In this document: positions 1-6,676 of the stretch, piece after piece
Layout: each line of letters begins with the position of its first letter
Position numbering within the stretch: position 1 is the first letter of the stretch
Origin: Sphingomonas sanxanigenens
GTDB taxonomy: Bacteria; Pseudomonadota; Alphaproteobacteria; Sphingomonadales; Sphingomonadaceae
Reading direction: 5' to 3'
Assembly: GCA_003240855.1 (NCBI GenBank)
Contig: QFNN01000081.1
Location: 1 to 13,692 of the forward strand
DNA: 13,692 nucleotides
The notes under the pieces: generated by a model
What the model was told of the DNA's origin: nothing
Databases searched by the model: none
What the model saw: only the letters and a program-made list of their open reading frames with translations
Made by a program: the position numbers and the translations under genes

Positions 1-69
1 GACGAAGCCGATGACATAGTCACGCAGGCTGCCGTGCGGCTCGGCGACGGAGTCATGGTGATCGCTCAT
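1..69 (-). CDS. cyoD: Cytochrome bo3 ubiquinol oxidase subunit IV (N-terminal fragment)
   Basis: Only the first 23 codons lie in the window; the gene continues past position 1. The visible protein begins MSDHHDSVAEPHGSLRDYVI and has the short His-rich cytoplasmic start followed by 'GSLRDYVIGF', the usual entry into the first membrane helix of CyoD. The ATG at 69-67 overlaps the cyoC stop (ATGA, 69-66), so the two are probably translationally coupled. CyoD is the small subunit that assists assembly of the oxidase and its CuB site. The assignment rests on this short match and on its place after cyoA-cyoB-cyoC. Confidence 0.85.
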   Translation of the reverse strand, partial: MSDHHDSVAEPHGSLRDYVIGFV

Positions 70-704
70 CGCAGCATTCCCATCAGATAGACGAAGGTAA
101 AGACGCCGATCCAGATGACGTCCAGAAAGTGCCAGAAGAGGCTGAGGCACATCAGCCGGCGGCGGTTGGCGGGGATCAGCCCGTGGCGGCCGATCTGGAC
201 CATCATCGTCACCAGCCAGATCGAACCGAAGGTGACGTGAAGCCCGTGCGTGCCGACAAGCGTGAAGAAGGCGGAGAGGAAGGCGCTGCGCCACGGCCCC
301 GCGCCCTCATGGATGAGGTGCGAGAACTCGTAAAGCTCGATGCTGAGGAAGGCGAGGCCGAACAGCCCGGTGATCGCCAGCCACATCTGCGTCTGCGCCA
401 GATTGCGGCGTTGCACCGCCAGCATGGCGAAGCCGTAAGTGATCGACGAGAAGAGCAGCATCGCGGTGTTGAGCGCGACCAGCGGCAGCTCGAACAGGTC
501 GCGCGGCCCGGGGCCGGCGGCGTAGTTGCCGCCGAGCACGGCATAGGCCGCGAACAGCATCGCGAAGATGAGGCAGTCGCTCATCAGGTAGATCCAGAAG
601 CCCAGCATGGTGCTGCCGCCTTCGGGATGGTCGTGCTCGTCCAGCTCGTAAAAGCGCGCCGTATCGGCGGCGCCGCCGGCCAGTGTAGTCGTCGTCGCGG
701 TCAT
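66..704 (-). CDS. cyoC: Cytochrome bo3 ubiquinol oxidase subunit III
   Basis: A 212-residue polytopic membrane protein of the haem-copper oxidase subunit III family (E. coli CyoC is about 204). After a 30-residue polar N-terminus it has five hydrophobic segments. Family hallmarks visible are 'GFWIYLMSDCLIFAMLFAAY' in helix 1, 'ELYEFSHLIHEG', 'GTHGLHVTFGSIWL' and the C-terminal 'FWHFLDVIWIGVFTFVYL'. It supports the catalytic subunit I in the inner membrane and binds no redox centre. The start at 704 has a GGAG Shine-Dalgarno seven bases upstream, lying inside the end of cyoB; only two bases separate the cyoB stop from this ATG. The 3' end overlaps cyoD by four bases. Confidence 0.96.
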   Translation of the reverse strand: MTATTTTLAGGAADTARFYELDEHDHPEGGSTMLGFWIYLMSDCLIFAMLFAAYAVLGGNYAAGPGPRDLFELPLVALNTAMLLFSSITYGFAMLAVQRRNLAQTQMWLAITGLFGLAFLSIELYEFSHLIHEGAGPWRSAFLSAFFTLVGTHGLHVTFGSIWLVTMMVQIGRHGLIPANRRRLMCLSLFWHFLDVIWIGVFTFVYLMGMLR

Positions 705-706
705 TC

Positions 707-2713
707 TCAGGCTCCAGCGGCGAGCAGGCGGGTCCGTTCGGCCTCGGTGGCGAGCACCGTCTCGGCCGGGATGTGGAAGTCCCGCTTATAGTTGAAGGTG
801 TGGCCGATCGCGGTGGCGATCAGGCCGACGAAGCTCAGGCCGACAAGCCACCAGATGTGCCAGATCAGCGCGAAGCCCAGCACCAGGCTGATGCCTGCCA
901 GGATGACGCCGGCGCCGGTGCCGCGCGGCATGTGGATCGGGCGGAAGCCTTCGGTCGGACGCTTGACGCCGAGCTGCTTCATCTCCGCCCAGGCGTCCAG
1001 CGAGTGGATCACCGGGGTGAAGGCGAAATTATACTCGGGCGGGGGCGAGCTGGTGGACCATTCGAGCGTGCGGCCGTTCCAGGGGTCGCCGGTCTCGTCC
1101 TTCAGTTCCTCGCGCTTCCAGATGCTGACGGCGAACTGGATGAGCATGGAGCCGATGCCGGCGGCGATCAGAAGCGCGCCCAGTCCTGCGATGAGGAACC
1201 AGATCTGCAGCGAGGGATCGTCGAACACGCGCATGCGGCGGGTGACGCCCATCAGGCCCAGCACATAGAGCGGCGCGAAAGCCAGCCAGAAACCGGGGAC
1301 CCAGCACCAGAAGCTGACCTTGCCCCAGAAGCTGTTGAGCTTGAAGCCGAACGCCTTGGGCCACCAGTAGTTGATCGCCGCGAACGTCCCGAACACGACG
1401 CCGCCGATGATCACATTGTGGAAGTGCGCGATCAGGAACAGCGAGTTGTGGAGCACGAAGTCGGCGGGCGGAACCGCGAGCATCACGCCCGTCATGCCGC
1501 CGATCACGAAGGTCAGCATGAAGGCCATCGTCCACATCATCGGCAGTTCAAAGCGGATGCGCCCCTTGTACATGGTGAACAGCCAGTTGAACATCTTCGC
1601 GCCCGTCGGGATCGAGATCACCATGGTGGTGATGCCGAAGAAGCTGTTCACGCTCGCGCCCGAACCCATGGTGAAGAAGTGGTGCAGCCAAACCACGTAG
1701 GACAGGATGGTGATGCACACCGTCGCATAGACCATCGACGTGTAGCCGAAGAGGCGCTTGCCCGTGAAGGTCGAGGCGATTTCGGAAAACACGCCGAAGA
1801 TCGGCAGGATGAGGATATAGACCTCGGGGTGGCCCCAGATCCAGATCAGGTTCACGTACATCATCGGGCTGCCGCCGAAGTCGTTCGTGAAGAAATTGGT
1901 GCCGGCGTAGCGGTCCAGCCCGAGCAGCGCCAGCACGGCGGTCAGCACCGGGAAGGAAGCGACGATCAGCACGTTGGTGCACAGCGCCGTCCAGGTAAAG
2001 ACGGGCATTTTCATCATCGTCATGCCCGGCGCGCGCAGCTTGATGATCGTCACGATCAGGTTGATGCCTGATAATGTCGTGCCGACGCCGGCTATCTGCA
2101 GCGCCCAGATATAATAATCGACGCCGACATTGGGGCTGTAGGCCAGCTCCGAAAGCGGCGGATAGGAAAGCCAGCCGGTCTGCGCGAACTCGCCGATGAA
2201 CAGCGAGGCCATGACGAGCACGGCGCCCGCCGTGGTCATCCAGAAGCTGAAATTGTTGAGGAAGGGGAAACTCACGTCGCGCGCGCCGATCTGGAGCGGG
2301 ACGACATAGTTCATGAGGCCGGTGACGAAGGGCATCGCCACGAAGAAGATCATGATCACGCCGTGCGCGGTGAACACCTGGTCATAATGGTGCGCGGGCA
2401 GATAGCCTTCCGAACCATTGAAGGCCATCGCCTGCTGGCCGCGCATCATCAGCGCGTCGGCAAAGCCGCGCAGGAACATGATGAGGCCGAGGATCATGTA
2501 CATGATCCCGATCTTCTTGTGATCGACGCTGGTGAACCATTCCTTCCAGAGATAGCCCCACAGCCGGAAATAGGTGAGCAGGCAGAGCAGCGCGATGCCG
2601 CCCAGCGCCACGCCGGCGAAGGTGCCGATCAGGATCGGCTCGTGATAGGGAATGGCCTCAAGCGTCAGCTTCCCGAAGATCGGGCTGTAAGGCATGGTCT
2701 GTTCAGCGGACAT
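707..2713 (-). CDS. cyoB: Cytochrome bo3 ubiquinol oxidase subunit I (catalytic)
   Basis: A 668-residue membrane protein with about 15 hydrophobic segments, very close in length to E. coli CyoB. It oxidises ubiquinol, reduces O2 to water at a haem-CuB centre and pumps protons. All signature residues are present: quinol-site R82, D86, H109 and Q112 (in 'RGFADALMM' and 'HHYDQ'), low-spin haem ligand H117 ('TAHG'), the CuB/Tyr site 'WGHPEVYI', the 'LHHFFTMG' histidine pair, K-channel 'PTGAKMF', and 'IAHFHN' with the high- and low-spin haem histidines. 'ARDVSFPF' carries the D-channel aspartate. This marks a type A haem-copper oxidase using quinol. The start at 2713 follows a GGAAG ribosome site; cyoA ends 15 bases upstream. 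Confidence 0.98.
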   Translation of the reverse strand: MSAEQTMPYSPIFGKLTLEAIPYHEPILIGTFAGVALGGIALLCLLTYFRLWGYLWKEWFTSVDHKKIGIMYMILGLIMFLRGFADALMMRGQQAMAFNGSEGYLPAHHYDQVFTAHGVIMIFFVAMPFVTGLMNYVVPLQIGARDVSFPFLNNFSFWMTTAGAVLVMASLFIGEFAQTGWLSYPPLSELAYSPNVGVDYYIWALQIAGVGTTLSGINLIVTIIKLRAPGMTMMKMPVFTWTALCTNVLIVASFPVLTAVLALLGLDRYAGTNFFTNDFGGSPMMYVNLIWIWGHPEVYILILPIFGVFSEIASTFTGKRLFGYTSMVYATVCITILSYVVWLHHFFTMGSGASVNSFFGITTMVISIPTGAKMFNWLFTMYKGRIRFELPMMWTMAFMLTFVIGGMTGVMLAVPPADFVLHNSLFLIAHFHNVIIGGVVFGTFAAINYWWPKAFGFKLNSFWGKVSFWCWVPGFWLAFAPLYVLGLMGVTRRMRVFDDPSLQIWFLIAGLGALLIAAGIGSMLIQFAVSIWKREELKDETGDPWNGRTLEWSTSSPPPEYNFAFTPVIHSLDAWAEMKQLGVKRPTEGFRPIHMPRGTGAGVILAGISLVLGFALIWHIWWLVGLSFVGLIATAIGHTFNYKRDFHIPAETVLATEAERTRLLAAGA

Positions 2714-2728
2714 GTCGATCTTCCGAAA

Positions 2729-3931
2729 TCAGGATCGGGGGCTGGGCGGCGGCGCGCGGTCGGCGTCGGCGACAAGCAGCGATTTGGACGATGCGCCGGG
2801 GCGCGACAGGCCCAGGCCGCGCAACGGCGCGAGGTCGACGGGCTTGGGCAGCGGCGCCTTCTCGATCGCGCCCTTCATCGGGGCGCAGAGTGCGGCGACC
2901 ATCATCCGGTCGCTGGCGGTGGTGGCGGGGCTTGCGCCCGTGCCGCGCGCGCCGGACTTGTCATAGACCAGCGGGCGGACATTGCCGATGCCGGCAAGGC
3001 CCAGGCCGCCGCGCGCATCGATCGCCATCATGTCGTGCATGCACATCTTGCCGGGTTCGACGCAGAGATTGACGACTGCGTCGAACAGGCCGGCCTCGAC
3101 GTTGGCGAAGCGCGTGACGGGCACGCCTTCGCTCGGCTGTTCGAGCTTGAGATAGGCCGCGCGGTCAAGCGAGCCGCCTGCCGCCTGCGCCTGCTTCACC
3201 CAGGCGTCGAAGCCCGCGTCGCTCAGGCTCTTGGCGTCGAAACGCATCTTGGAGAAGCCCGCGCCGCTATAATTGGCGGAGAAGCCCCGATACACGCCTT
3301 CCTTGTTAAAGACGGCGTGCAGCTTGGTCTCCATCGAGGGCATGGCGTAAATCTGCCCGGCGAGCGCCGGCACGTAAAAGCTGTTCATCACCGAGGAGGA
3401 TGAGATGCGGAAGCTGATCGGGCGGCCGACCGGCGCGGCCAGCTCGTTCACCGTCGCGATGCCATATTGCGGGTAGATGAAGAGCCATTTCCAGTCGAGC
3501 GCGACCACTTCGACCTGCAGCGGCTCGACCCCGGCCTTCACCGGCTCGCCCGGCGCGGTGCGCGCCAGCGGGCGATACGGGTCGAGCAGATGGGTGCCGA
3601 CCCAGGTCAGCGCGCCAAGGCAGATGATGATGAGCAGCGGCGCGGCCCAGATGACCAGCTCAAGCGCGGTCGAATGATCCCAGTCGGGCTGATAGTCCGC
3701 CTCCTTGTTCGATTCGCGATATTTCCACGCGAAGAACACGGTCAGCGCCATCACCGGGATGATGATAAGGAGCATCAACCCCGTGGATATCATCACCAGG
3801 TCGCCCTGCTGACGGGCGACGTCGCCGGCGGGATGAAGCACCTCGAACTTGCACGCGCCGAGCAGGGGCAGGGCGGCGAGCACTGATGCGAGGCGGAGAG
3901 AGCGCCGGATTCGGCTGGATTTTTCGAGCAT
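2729..3931 (-). CDS. cyoA: Cytochrome bo3 ubiquinol oxidase subunit II, lipoprotein
   Basis: A 400-residue subunit II homologue and first gene of the cyo operon. The start is set at 3931 because it puts a lipoprotein signal at the N-terminus: basic 'RIRRSLR', a hydrophobic stretch and the lipobox LLGAC with the lipidated Cys27. Two membrane helices follow (about 47-69 and 92-114), then a periplasmic cupredoxin domain with 'VMNSFYVPALAGQIYAMPSM' and 'GFSANYSGAGFSKMRF', closely like E. coli CyoA. The CuA ligand set of cytochrome c oxidases is absent, fitting a quinol oxidase. It is about 85 residues longer than E. coli CyoA (315); the extra C-terminal part carries a Cys/His/Met patch (residues 290-302, with C290, C297, H299). 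The ORF is open further upstream to 4072, but that part is not like CyoA. Confidence 0.95.
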   Translation of the reverse strand: MLEKSSRIRRSLRLASVLAALPLLGACKFEVLHPAGDVARQQGDLVMISTGLMLLIIIPVMALTVFFAWKYRESNKEADYQPDWDHSTALELVIWAAPLLIIICLGALTWVGTHLLDPYRPLARTAPGEPVKAGVEPLQVEVVALDWKWLFIYPQYGIATVNELAAPVGRPISFRISSSSVMNSFYVPALAGQIYAMPSMETKLHAVFNKEGVYRGFSANYSGAGFSKMRFDAKSLSDAGFDAWVKQAQAAGGSLDRAAYLKLEQPSEGVPVTRFANVEAGLFDAVVNLCVEPGKMCMHDMMAIDARGGLGLAGIGNVRPLVYDKSGARGTGASPATTASDRMMVAALCAPMKGAIEKAPLPKPVDLAPLRGLGLSRPGASSKSLLVADADRAPPPSPRS

Positions 3932-3970
3932 GATGCGCGCGCCTACCCCTGCATGTTGCGGTGCGACATA

Positions 3971-3994
3971 GGACATTTTGTCCAATCCCATTGG
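3971..3994. promoter_or_regulatory. Two overlapping short inverted repeats upstream of cyoA
   Basis: GGACA-TTT-TGTCC (3971-3983) and CCAAT-CCC-ATTGG (3982-3994) are both perfect 5-3-5 inverted repeats and share two bases. They lie 40-63 bases upstream of the cyoA start and 108 or more bases upstream of the transporter start. I see no convincing -35/-10 pair for cyoA here. A regulator-binding role is inference only; short repeats of this size can arise by chance. Confidence 0.3.
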
Positions 3995-4052
3995 GCCGCC
4001 CGAACGACGAAGGGGGCAACCTTGGCTGCGCCCGGTCGGTCGTGGCCAGATA

Positions 4053-4070
4053 TATAATGGTATACTATAC
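4053..4070 (+). promoter_or_regulatory. Candidate -10 box with overlapping palindromic operator for the MFS gene
   Basis: A perfect TATAAT (4053-4058) stands about 45 bases before the transporter start in an AT-rich island within GC-rich DNA. Immediately after it, GTATACTATAC (4060-4070) is a perfect palindrome about its central C and would sit near the transcription start. Its GTATAC core resembles operators of the GntR/FadR class, a general resemblance only. No good -35 box is seen at 16-18 bases (TTGGCT at 4022-4027 is 25 bases away), which would fit an activator-dependent or weak promoter. Confidence 0.4.
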
Positions 4071-4101
4071 ATTGTCGGAGCGCCGCTCCAGGAGTCGAAA
4101 A

Positions 4102-5430
4102 ATGAGTGCGCAATCCGCCATGACGACGTCCGTTGAACAGGATGCCCGCGACATCAATGCGCGCGGCGGCCACAAGATCGCGCCGAGCGAAATCGCCATC
4201 GGCGTCATCATCGGACGCACGTCGGAGTTTTTCGATTTTTTCGTCTATGCGATCGCCTCGGTGCTGGTCTTTCCGAAGCTGATTTTCCCCTATGTCGATG
4301 CGCTCACCGGCACGATCTACAGCTTCGCCCTCTTCGCGCTCGCCTTCGTCGCGCGCCCCGTCGGCACGCTGATCTTCACGACGATCGACCATCTTTACGG
4401 CCGCGGCGCAAAGCTCACCATCGCGCTCTTCCTGCTCGGCGGGTCGACGGCGGCGATCGCTTTCCTGCCGGGCTATGAGACGATCGGCGTCGGCGCGGCG
4501 CTGCTGCTCGCGCTGTTCCGCATCGGCCAGGGCGTCGCGCTCGGCGGCTCGTGGGACGGCCTGGCCTCGCTGCTCGCGATGAACGCGCCCGCCAGCAAGC
4601 GCGGCTGGTATGCGATGATCCCGCAGCTTGGCGCGCCGTTCGGCCTGATCGTCGCCAGCCTGCTCTTCGCCTTCCTCACCGCGCTGCTCCCGGCGGCCGA
4701 TTTCTTCGACTGGGGCTGGCGCTATCCTTTCTTCGTCGCCTTCGCGATCAACGTCGTGGCGCTGTTCGCGCGCCTGCGCATCGTGGTGACGCCGGAATAT
4801 GCGCATCTCTTTGAAGCGCGCGAGCTGGAGCCCGCGCCGGTGATCGACACGCTGCGTTCCGAATGGCGGCTGATCGCCGTGGGCGCCTTCGCGCCGCTCG
4901 CCAGCTTCGCGATGTTCCATATGGTCACCGTGTTCCCGCTTTCGTGGGTCAATCTGTTCACCACCGAAAGCCCGATGCGCTTCCTGGTGATCGAGGCGGT
5001 TGCGGGCGCGGTCGGCGTGCTCGCCATCGTCGCCTCGGGCTATCTCGCCGATCGCGTCGGCCGGCGCACGCTGCTCGGCGTCTCGGCGGTCGCCATCGCG
5101 GCGTTCAGCGGCTTCGCGCCGCAGTTGCTCGATGCCGGCGAGAGCGGCGAGATCGCCTTCATGCTGCTTGGCTTTGTCCTGCTCGGCATTTCCTTCGGCC
5201 AGTCGTCGGGCGCGCTCTCGTCCAACTTCGCGCAGCGTCACCGTTACACCGGATCGGCGCTCACCTCGGACCTCGCCTGGCTGTTCGGCGCCGGCTTCGC
5301 GCCGCTCGCCGCGCTGCTGCTGTCGAGCAATTTCGGCCTGATCGCCTCGGGCGCCTATCTGCTCTCGGGCGCGGTGGGCACGTTGCTCGCGCTCTGGCTG
5401 AACCGCGAACTCGGCCGCACCATCGAATAG
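4102..5430 (+). CDS. MFS transporter, metabolite:H+ symporter (MHS)-like
   Basis: A 442-residue inner-membrane protein with about 12 hydrophobic segments. MHS-type features are 'SEFFDFFVYA' in helix 1 (the E-[WF]-[YF]-DF region), 'RIGQGVALGG' (140-149), 'APASKRGWYAMIPQLGAP' (162-179), 'GYLADRVGRR' in the central loop (313-322) and 'RYTGSALTSDLAWLFG' (381-396). The substrate cannot be read from the sequence; relatives move organic acids or osmolytes with H+. Oddly, the first motif A between helices 2 and 3, normally near G-x-L-x-D-R-x-G-R, is here 'TTIDHLYGRG', and the usual GGEWGG is GGSWDG. The start at 4102 was chosen for its AGGAG site seven bases upstream; the frame is open back to 3961. 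It is divergent from cyoA and followed by a terminator, so it is probably transcribed alone. Confidence 0.85.
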   Translation: MSAQSAMTTSVEQDARDINARGGHKIAPSEIAIGVIIGRTSEFFDFFVYAIASVLVFPKLIFPYVDALTGTIYSFALFALAFVARPVGTLIFTTIDHLYGRGAKLTIALFLLGGSTAAIAFLPGYETIGVGAALLLALFRIGQGVALGGSWDGLASLLAMNAPASKRGWYAMIPQLGAPFGLIVASLLFAFLTALLPAADFFDWGWRYPFFVAFAINVVALFARLRIVVTPEYAHLFEARELEPAPVIDTLRSEWRLIAVGAFAPLASFAMFHMVTVFPLSWVNLFTTESPMRFLVIEAVAGAVGVLAIVASGYLADRVGRRTLLGVSAVAIAAFSGFAPQLLDAGESGEIAFMLLGFVLLGISFGQSSGALSSNFAQRHRYTGSALTSDLAWLFGAGFAPLAALLLSSNFGLIASGAYLLSGAVGTLLALWLNRELGRTIE

Positions 5431-5456
5431 ACGGATGCAGGGTCATTGAAAAAGTG

Positions 5457-5490
5457 CGCGGCGCGGATGATTTCCGCGCCGCGTTTTTTT
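5457..5490 (+). terminator. Strong intrinsic terminator after the MFS gene
   Basis: A perfect 11-bp GC-rich stem (arms 5457-5467 and 5473-5483) with the 5-base loop TGATT is followed by seven Ts (5484-5490). It lies 26 bases after the MFS stop. A run of five As just upstream (5449-5453) could also give a weaker U-tract on the other strand, so some bidirectional activity is possible. Confidence 0.93.
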
Positions 5491-5522
5491 GATCCCGGCC
5501 CAGTCGCCGATCCGGTTGGGGC

Positions 5523-5777
5523 ATGCTGCCCGATCTCGGCCTTGCCGCGATGGAGGGGCGCGTCACTCCCGCTATGGCCGCTGGCGTCACAGATCGGCTT
5601 TGGGAGATTGCGGATATCGCGAAGCTGGTAGAGGATGCCGAAGCGGCCCCACAAAAACGCGGGCCATATAAGAAGGGGAATTGGCATGGCCCGCCCGCCT
5701 GCACTTCGGGGACAGCAATGGATTCAGCAAATCTTTCAAGCTCAGGCCGCGCACAACGGCGGCATCGTTCGGCGTAA
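5523..5777 (+). pseudogene. 3' remnant of an IS1-like DDE transposase gene
   Basis: The reading frame from about 5556 to 5672 encodes RVTPAMAAGVTDRLWEI, then a short acidic linker and RGPYKK. This matches what I recall of the extreme C-terminus of IS1-like DDE transposases common in alphaproteobacteria, where 'TPAMAAGVTDRLW' and a terminal 'RGPYKxR' close the protein. The catalytic DDE domain and all upstream sequence are missing; the fragment begins just after the MFS terminator. The first ~11 codons (5523-5555) and the tail after RGPYKK do not look like transposase. The ATG at 5523 is the first in this open frame, not evidence of a working gene. No terminal inverted repeats or target duplication could be picked out. 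Confidence 0.65.
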
Positions 5778-5913
5778 GATTCACAGCGTGACCCAGTTCG
5801 CCTCGACGGAGGCGCTCGAAACGGAAGTCAGGCGTCTCGGTTTCCACATGGTGATCAGCGGGGATCAATTCGTCATTCTCTGCAACCCCGGTGAATTTCG
5901 CGTGATCTGCTGA
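5686..5913 (+). CDS. Small protein of unknown function (75 aa)
   Basis: A short ORF starting at ATG 5686 with an AAGGGG ribosome site seven bases upstream, giving a 75-residue soluble protein. It has 'QQWIQQIFQAQAAHNGGIVRR' split around a helix-like N-terminal half, then 'LETEVRRLGFHMV', 'GDQFVILCN' and a C-terminal 'FRVIC'. I do not recognise a named family with certainty; similar small basic alphaproteobacterial proteins with a 'WI-x-x-IF...RR...RRxGFH...QFVI-CN' pattern exist and are sometimes given doubtful enzyme names. It overlaps the transposase remnant in another frame and sits 70 bases before queC. No signal peptide or membrane segment. It could be a genuine gene carried in by, or left after, the insertion. 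Confidence 0.6.
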   Translation: MARPPALRGQQWIQQIFQAQAAHNGGIVRRKIHSVTQFASTEALETEVRRLGFHMVISGDQFVILCNPGEFRVIC

Positions 5914-5983
5914 TTTCAAACTGACCCACTGCCGAAGAGCGGCTCCCCTTGCGATTGCTGCGTTGCGGGAGTAGCGCGGTGCC

Positions 5984-6676
5984 ATGTCTGCACAGCCGAA
6001 GCGCGCGGTCGTCCTCCTCTCGGGCGGCCTCGACTCCATGGTCGCCGCCGGTCTCGCCCGCGAGGCCGGTTTCTCGGTGCTCGCGCTCACCGTCAATTAT
6101 AACCAGCGTCACGCGGTCGAGATCGAAGCCGCGGGGCGGATCGCCGCCGCGCTCGGGGCGGAGCGTCACATCGTCCTGCCCATCGATCTGCGCGCCTTCG
6201 GCGGATCGGCGCTGACCGACGATATAGACGTGCCCAAGGACGGCGTGGTCGAGGGCGTCATCCCCTCCACCTATGTGCCCGCGCGCAACACGATTTTCCT
6301 GTCGCTCGCGCTCGGCTGGGCGGAGGCGGCGGGCGCGCGCGATCTGTTCATCGGGGTCAATGCGCTCGATTATTCGGGCTATCCCGATTGCCGCCCCGAG
6401 TTTGTCGCGGGGTTTGAGCGGCTCGCCGAGCTGGCGACGCGCGCCGGGGTGGAAGGGCAGGCGTTCCATGTTCAGGCGCCGCTGCTTCACATGAGCAAGG
6501 CCGATATCGCGACCGAGGCTGCGCGCCTCGGGCTTGATGCGGGGATGAGCTGGTCTTGCTACGATCCCACGCCCGACGGCAGGCATTGCGGCCTGTGCGA
6601 CAGTTGCCGGCTGCGCCATGGCGGGTTCGAGGCGGCGGGGCTCCCCGATCCGACCGATTACGCCACGCTGCCATGA
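5984..6676 (+). CDS. queC: 7-cyano-7-deazaguanine (preQ0) synthase QueC
   Basis: A 230-residue cytoplasmic enzyme that uses ATP and ammonia to turn 7-carboxy-7-deazaguanine into preQ0, the precursor of queuosine in tRNA. The PP-loop ATP-binding motif SGGLDS is at 13-18, followed by 'NYNQRHAVEIEAA', 'VPARNTIFLSLAL' (98-110), 'GVNALDYSGYPDCRPEF' and the zinc site formed by C192, C202, C205 and C208 ('HCGLCDSCRLR'). Length and motifs match the family throughout, so the gene looks intact. A GGGAG element lies about a dozen bases before the chosen ATG. Its stop overlaps the queE start, so the two are coupled. No preQ1 riboswitch is recognisable upstream. Confidence 0.97.
   Translation: MSAQPKRAVVLLSGGLDSMVAAGLAREAGFSVLALTVNYNQRHAVEIEAAGRIAAALGAERHIVLPIDLRAFGGSALTDDIDVPKDGVVEGVIPSTYVPARNTIFLSLALGWAEAAGARDLFIGVNALDYSGYPDCRPEFVAGFERLAELATRAGVEGQAFHVQAPLLHMSKADIATEAARLGLDAGMSWSCYDPTPDGRHCGLCDSCRLRHGGFEAAGLPDPTDYATLP

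Noticed and set aside
773..2071. Long plus-strand open frame (432 codons) opposite cyoB
   Set aside because: Shadow of cyoB in high-GC DNA: the product is almost all Asp, Glu, Arg, His, Gln, Ala and Gly with no domain, while the opposite strand is an unmistakable oxidase subunit.
2363..3403. Plus-strand open frame spanning cyoB and cyoA
   Set aside because: It crosses two real genes on the other strand and has no family features or usable start.
3943..5241. Long minus-strand open frame (432 codons) opposite the MFS transporter
   Set aside because: Same kind of shadow, with a highly charged Arg/Glu/Asp composition. The plus strand has a coherent 12-helix transporter with a good ribosome site.
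5355..5687. Minus-strand open frames across the MFS end and transposase remnant
   Set aside because: They cross the perfect terminator stem and the end of the MFS gene; no ribosome site or family resemblance.
5914..5983. Possible preQ1 riboswitch upstream of queC
   Set aside because: No recognisable aptamer hairpin with an A-rich tail. The stretch is short and better explained as mobile-element flank plus ribosome site.
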